From the NCBI GenBank assembly GCA_946480565.1, contig CAMLKR010000119.1, positions 1-7,183 of the forward strand: DNA of 7,183 bases, in the 5' to 3' direction. Below are positions 6,481 to 7,183 of this stretch, piece by piece. Numbering within the stretch: the stretch's first letter is position 1; every line of letters begins with the position of its first letter. The notes under the pieces were generated by a model. The model worked only from the letters and a program-made list of their open reading frames with translations, made no database searches and was not told the origin of the DNA. This DNA comes from an uncultured Arenimonas sp. (GTDB lineage Bacteria; Pseudomonadota; Gammaproteobacteria; Xanthomonadales; Xanthomonadaceae). Both the position numbers and the translations under genes were made by a program.

Positions 6481-7062
6481 GTGGCTGGACTCCGCCTCAT
6501 CGTCGGCCTGGGCAATCCCGGCGCCGAACACGCCCGAACCCGGCACAACGCCGGGTTCTGGTTTCTGGACGCCCTCGCCGCACAGGCCGGGGCGCGCTTC
6601 GGGCTGGAGTCGAAGCTGCACGGCGAGACCGCCAAGGTCGAGCTGGGCGGCCGCACGGTCTGGCTGCTCAAGCCGGCGACCTTCATGAATGCCTCCGGGC
6701 GCTCGGTGGCCGCGGCGCTGCGCTACTGGAAGATCGAGCCCGAGGAGGCCCTGCTGGCCCACGACGAGCTCGACCTGCCGCCGGGCACCGCCCGCCTGAA
6801 GTTCGACGGCGGCCACGGCGGCCAGAACGGCCTGCGCGACACCATCCAGCACCTGGGCCACGGCAAGTTCCACCGGCTGCGGGTCGGCATCGGCCATCCC
6901 GGCCACAAGGACAAGGTCACCCCCTGGGTCCTGGGCCGTCCCGGCAGGGACGACGAGGCCAGCATCCTGCGCGCCATCGACGACGCGCTCGACGTGCTGC
7001 CGCTGGCGGTCAACGGGGAATTCCCCGAGGCCATGAAGCGCCTGCACACCCCCAAACCCTGA
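6481..7062 (+). CDS. pth: Peptidyl-tRNA hydrolase
   Basis: Pth cleaves the ester bond of peptidyl-tRNAs that drop off stalled ribosomes, recycling tRNA; it is cytoplasmic and usually essential. The 193 residues match the bacterial family. The N-terminus RLIVGLGNPG (5-14) contains Asn12. The catalytic His22 is in TRHNAGF, Asn70 is in KPATFMN, Asp95 is in AHDELDLP, and Asn116 is in GGHGGQNGLRD; these correspond to E. coli N10, H20, N68, D93 and N114. The start is GTG, chosen because it gives the standard distance to GLGNPG; no better in-frame start lies upstream. No Shine-Dalgarno sequence is visible in the 14 bases between the hairpin and the start, so initiation may be weak or depend on rplY translation. 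Confidence 0.97.
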   Translation: MAGLRLIVGLGNPGAEHARTRHNAGFWFLDALAAQAGARFGLESKLHGETAKVELGGRTVWLLKPATFMNASGRSVAAALRYWKIEPEEALLAHDELDLPPGTARLKFDGGHGGQNGLRDTIQHLGHGKFHRLRVGIGHPGHKDKVTPWVLGRPGRDDEASILRAIDDALDVLPLAVNGEFPEAMKRLHTPKP

Positions 7063-7067
7063 GTCTG

Positions 7068-7102
7068 CAGGCGCCAGCCGGCTTCCCGTCCGCTGGCGCC
7101 TG
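7068..7102 (+). terminator. Strong hairpin between pth and ychF, no T-tract
   Basis: A perfect 11-bp stem, CAGGCGCCAGC (7068-7078) with GCTGGCGCCTG (7092-7102), encloses a 13-base loop. It starts six bases after the pth stop. The bases after it (AGGATTCGCG) lack a T-run, so termination, if any, would be partial or Rho-assisted. It lies 27 bases before the ychF start. Confidence 0.45.
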
Positions 7103-7129
7103 AGGATTCGCGAACCGGATTACATCGCC

Positions 7130-7183
7130 ATGGGCATCAAATGCGGCATCGTCGGCCTGCCGAACGTCGGCAAGTCCACGCTT
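7130..7183 (+). CDS. ychF: Ribosome-associated P-loop GTPase/ATPase YchF, N-terminal fragment
   Basis: YchF (EngD, the OLA1 family) is an Obg-related P-loop NTPase that binds ribosomes, prefers ATP, and is linked to stress responses and start-codon choice. Only 18 codons are present before the right edge, reading MGIKCGIVGLPNVGKSTL. The complete Walker A/G1 loop GLPNVGKS is visible, preceded by the family's typical MGxKCGIVGLPN start. Its place directly after pth is the standard bacterial arrangement. No good Shine-Dalgarno sequence lies within 15 bases upstream; GAGGA at 7102-7106 is too far away. Confidence 0.95.
   Translation, partial: MGIKCGIVGLPNVGKSTL

Noticed and set aside
5587..7047. 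Minus-strand open frame (486 codons) opposite rplY and pth
   Set aside because: It mirrors the codon bias of the highly expressed sense genes, crosses the hairpin spacers, and shows no domain.
1..7183. Defence system, mobile element, CRISPR array or new gene cluster
   Set aside because: All coding space is filled by conserved housekeeping genes in a conserved order. No transposase, integrase, terminal repeats or spaced direct repeats were seen.

Overview
This GC-rich window carries a compact block of bacterial housekeeping genes. High-GC codon use and close resemblance (from memory) of the PrfA N-terminus, Pth and IspE to Xanthomonas proteins suggest a gammaproteobacterium of the Xanthomonadaceae/Lysobacteraceae group (Xanthomonas, Lysobacter, Luteimonas and relatives). 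The genus cannot be fixed from the sequence alone. The gene order hemA - TPR gene - lolB - ispE - tRNA-Gln - prs - rplY - pth - ychF is the same as I recall for Pseudomonas aeruginosa around PA4662-PA4673, so this is conserved core synteny and not an accessory island.

Layout. On the minus strand, hemA (glutamyl-tRNA reductase, first step of the C5 haem pathway) runs leftward into the first 13 codons of prfA (release factor 1), whose start overlaps the hemA end by 23 bases. A 97-base divergent spacer (1291-1387) separates hemA from a plus-strand operon of a secreted TPR protein, lolB and ispE. Those three are joined by two 4-base ATGA overlaps and are therefore probably translationally coupled. 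A tRNA-Gln(UUG) starts 23 bases after ispE and is followed, 52 bases later, by prs (PRPP synthetase). Then come rplY (long Ctc/TL5-type ribosomal protein L25), pth (peptidyl-tRNA hydrolase) and the first 18 codons of the GTPase gene ychF.

How the genes fit together. LolB anchors lipoproteins in the outer membrane, and the TPR protein before it may itself be a lipoprotein. It occupies the position of P. aeruginosa LbcA (PA4667), the partner of the protease CtpA. IspE makes isoprenoid precursors, Prs makes PRPP for nucleotides, and tRNA-Gln, L25, Pth and YchF all serve translation. On the other strand HemA uses glutamyl-tRNA and PrfA terminates translation.

I see no mobile element, CRISPR array, defence system or plainly new system. 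No gene-free stretch exceeds 300 bases; the longest is the 142-base prs-rplY spacer. What is worth a second look is non-coding: a good sigma70-like promoter inside ispE that could drive tRNA-Gln/prs, a G-quadruplex motif that overlaps an inverted repeat after prs, and strong GC-rich hairpins without T-tracts in each of the three spacers downstream of prs.
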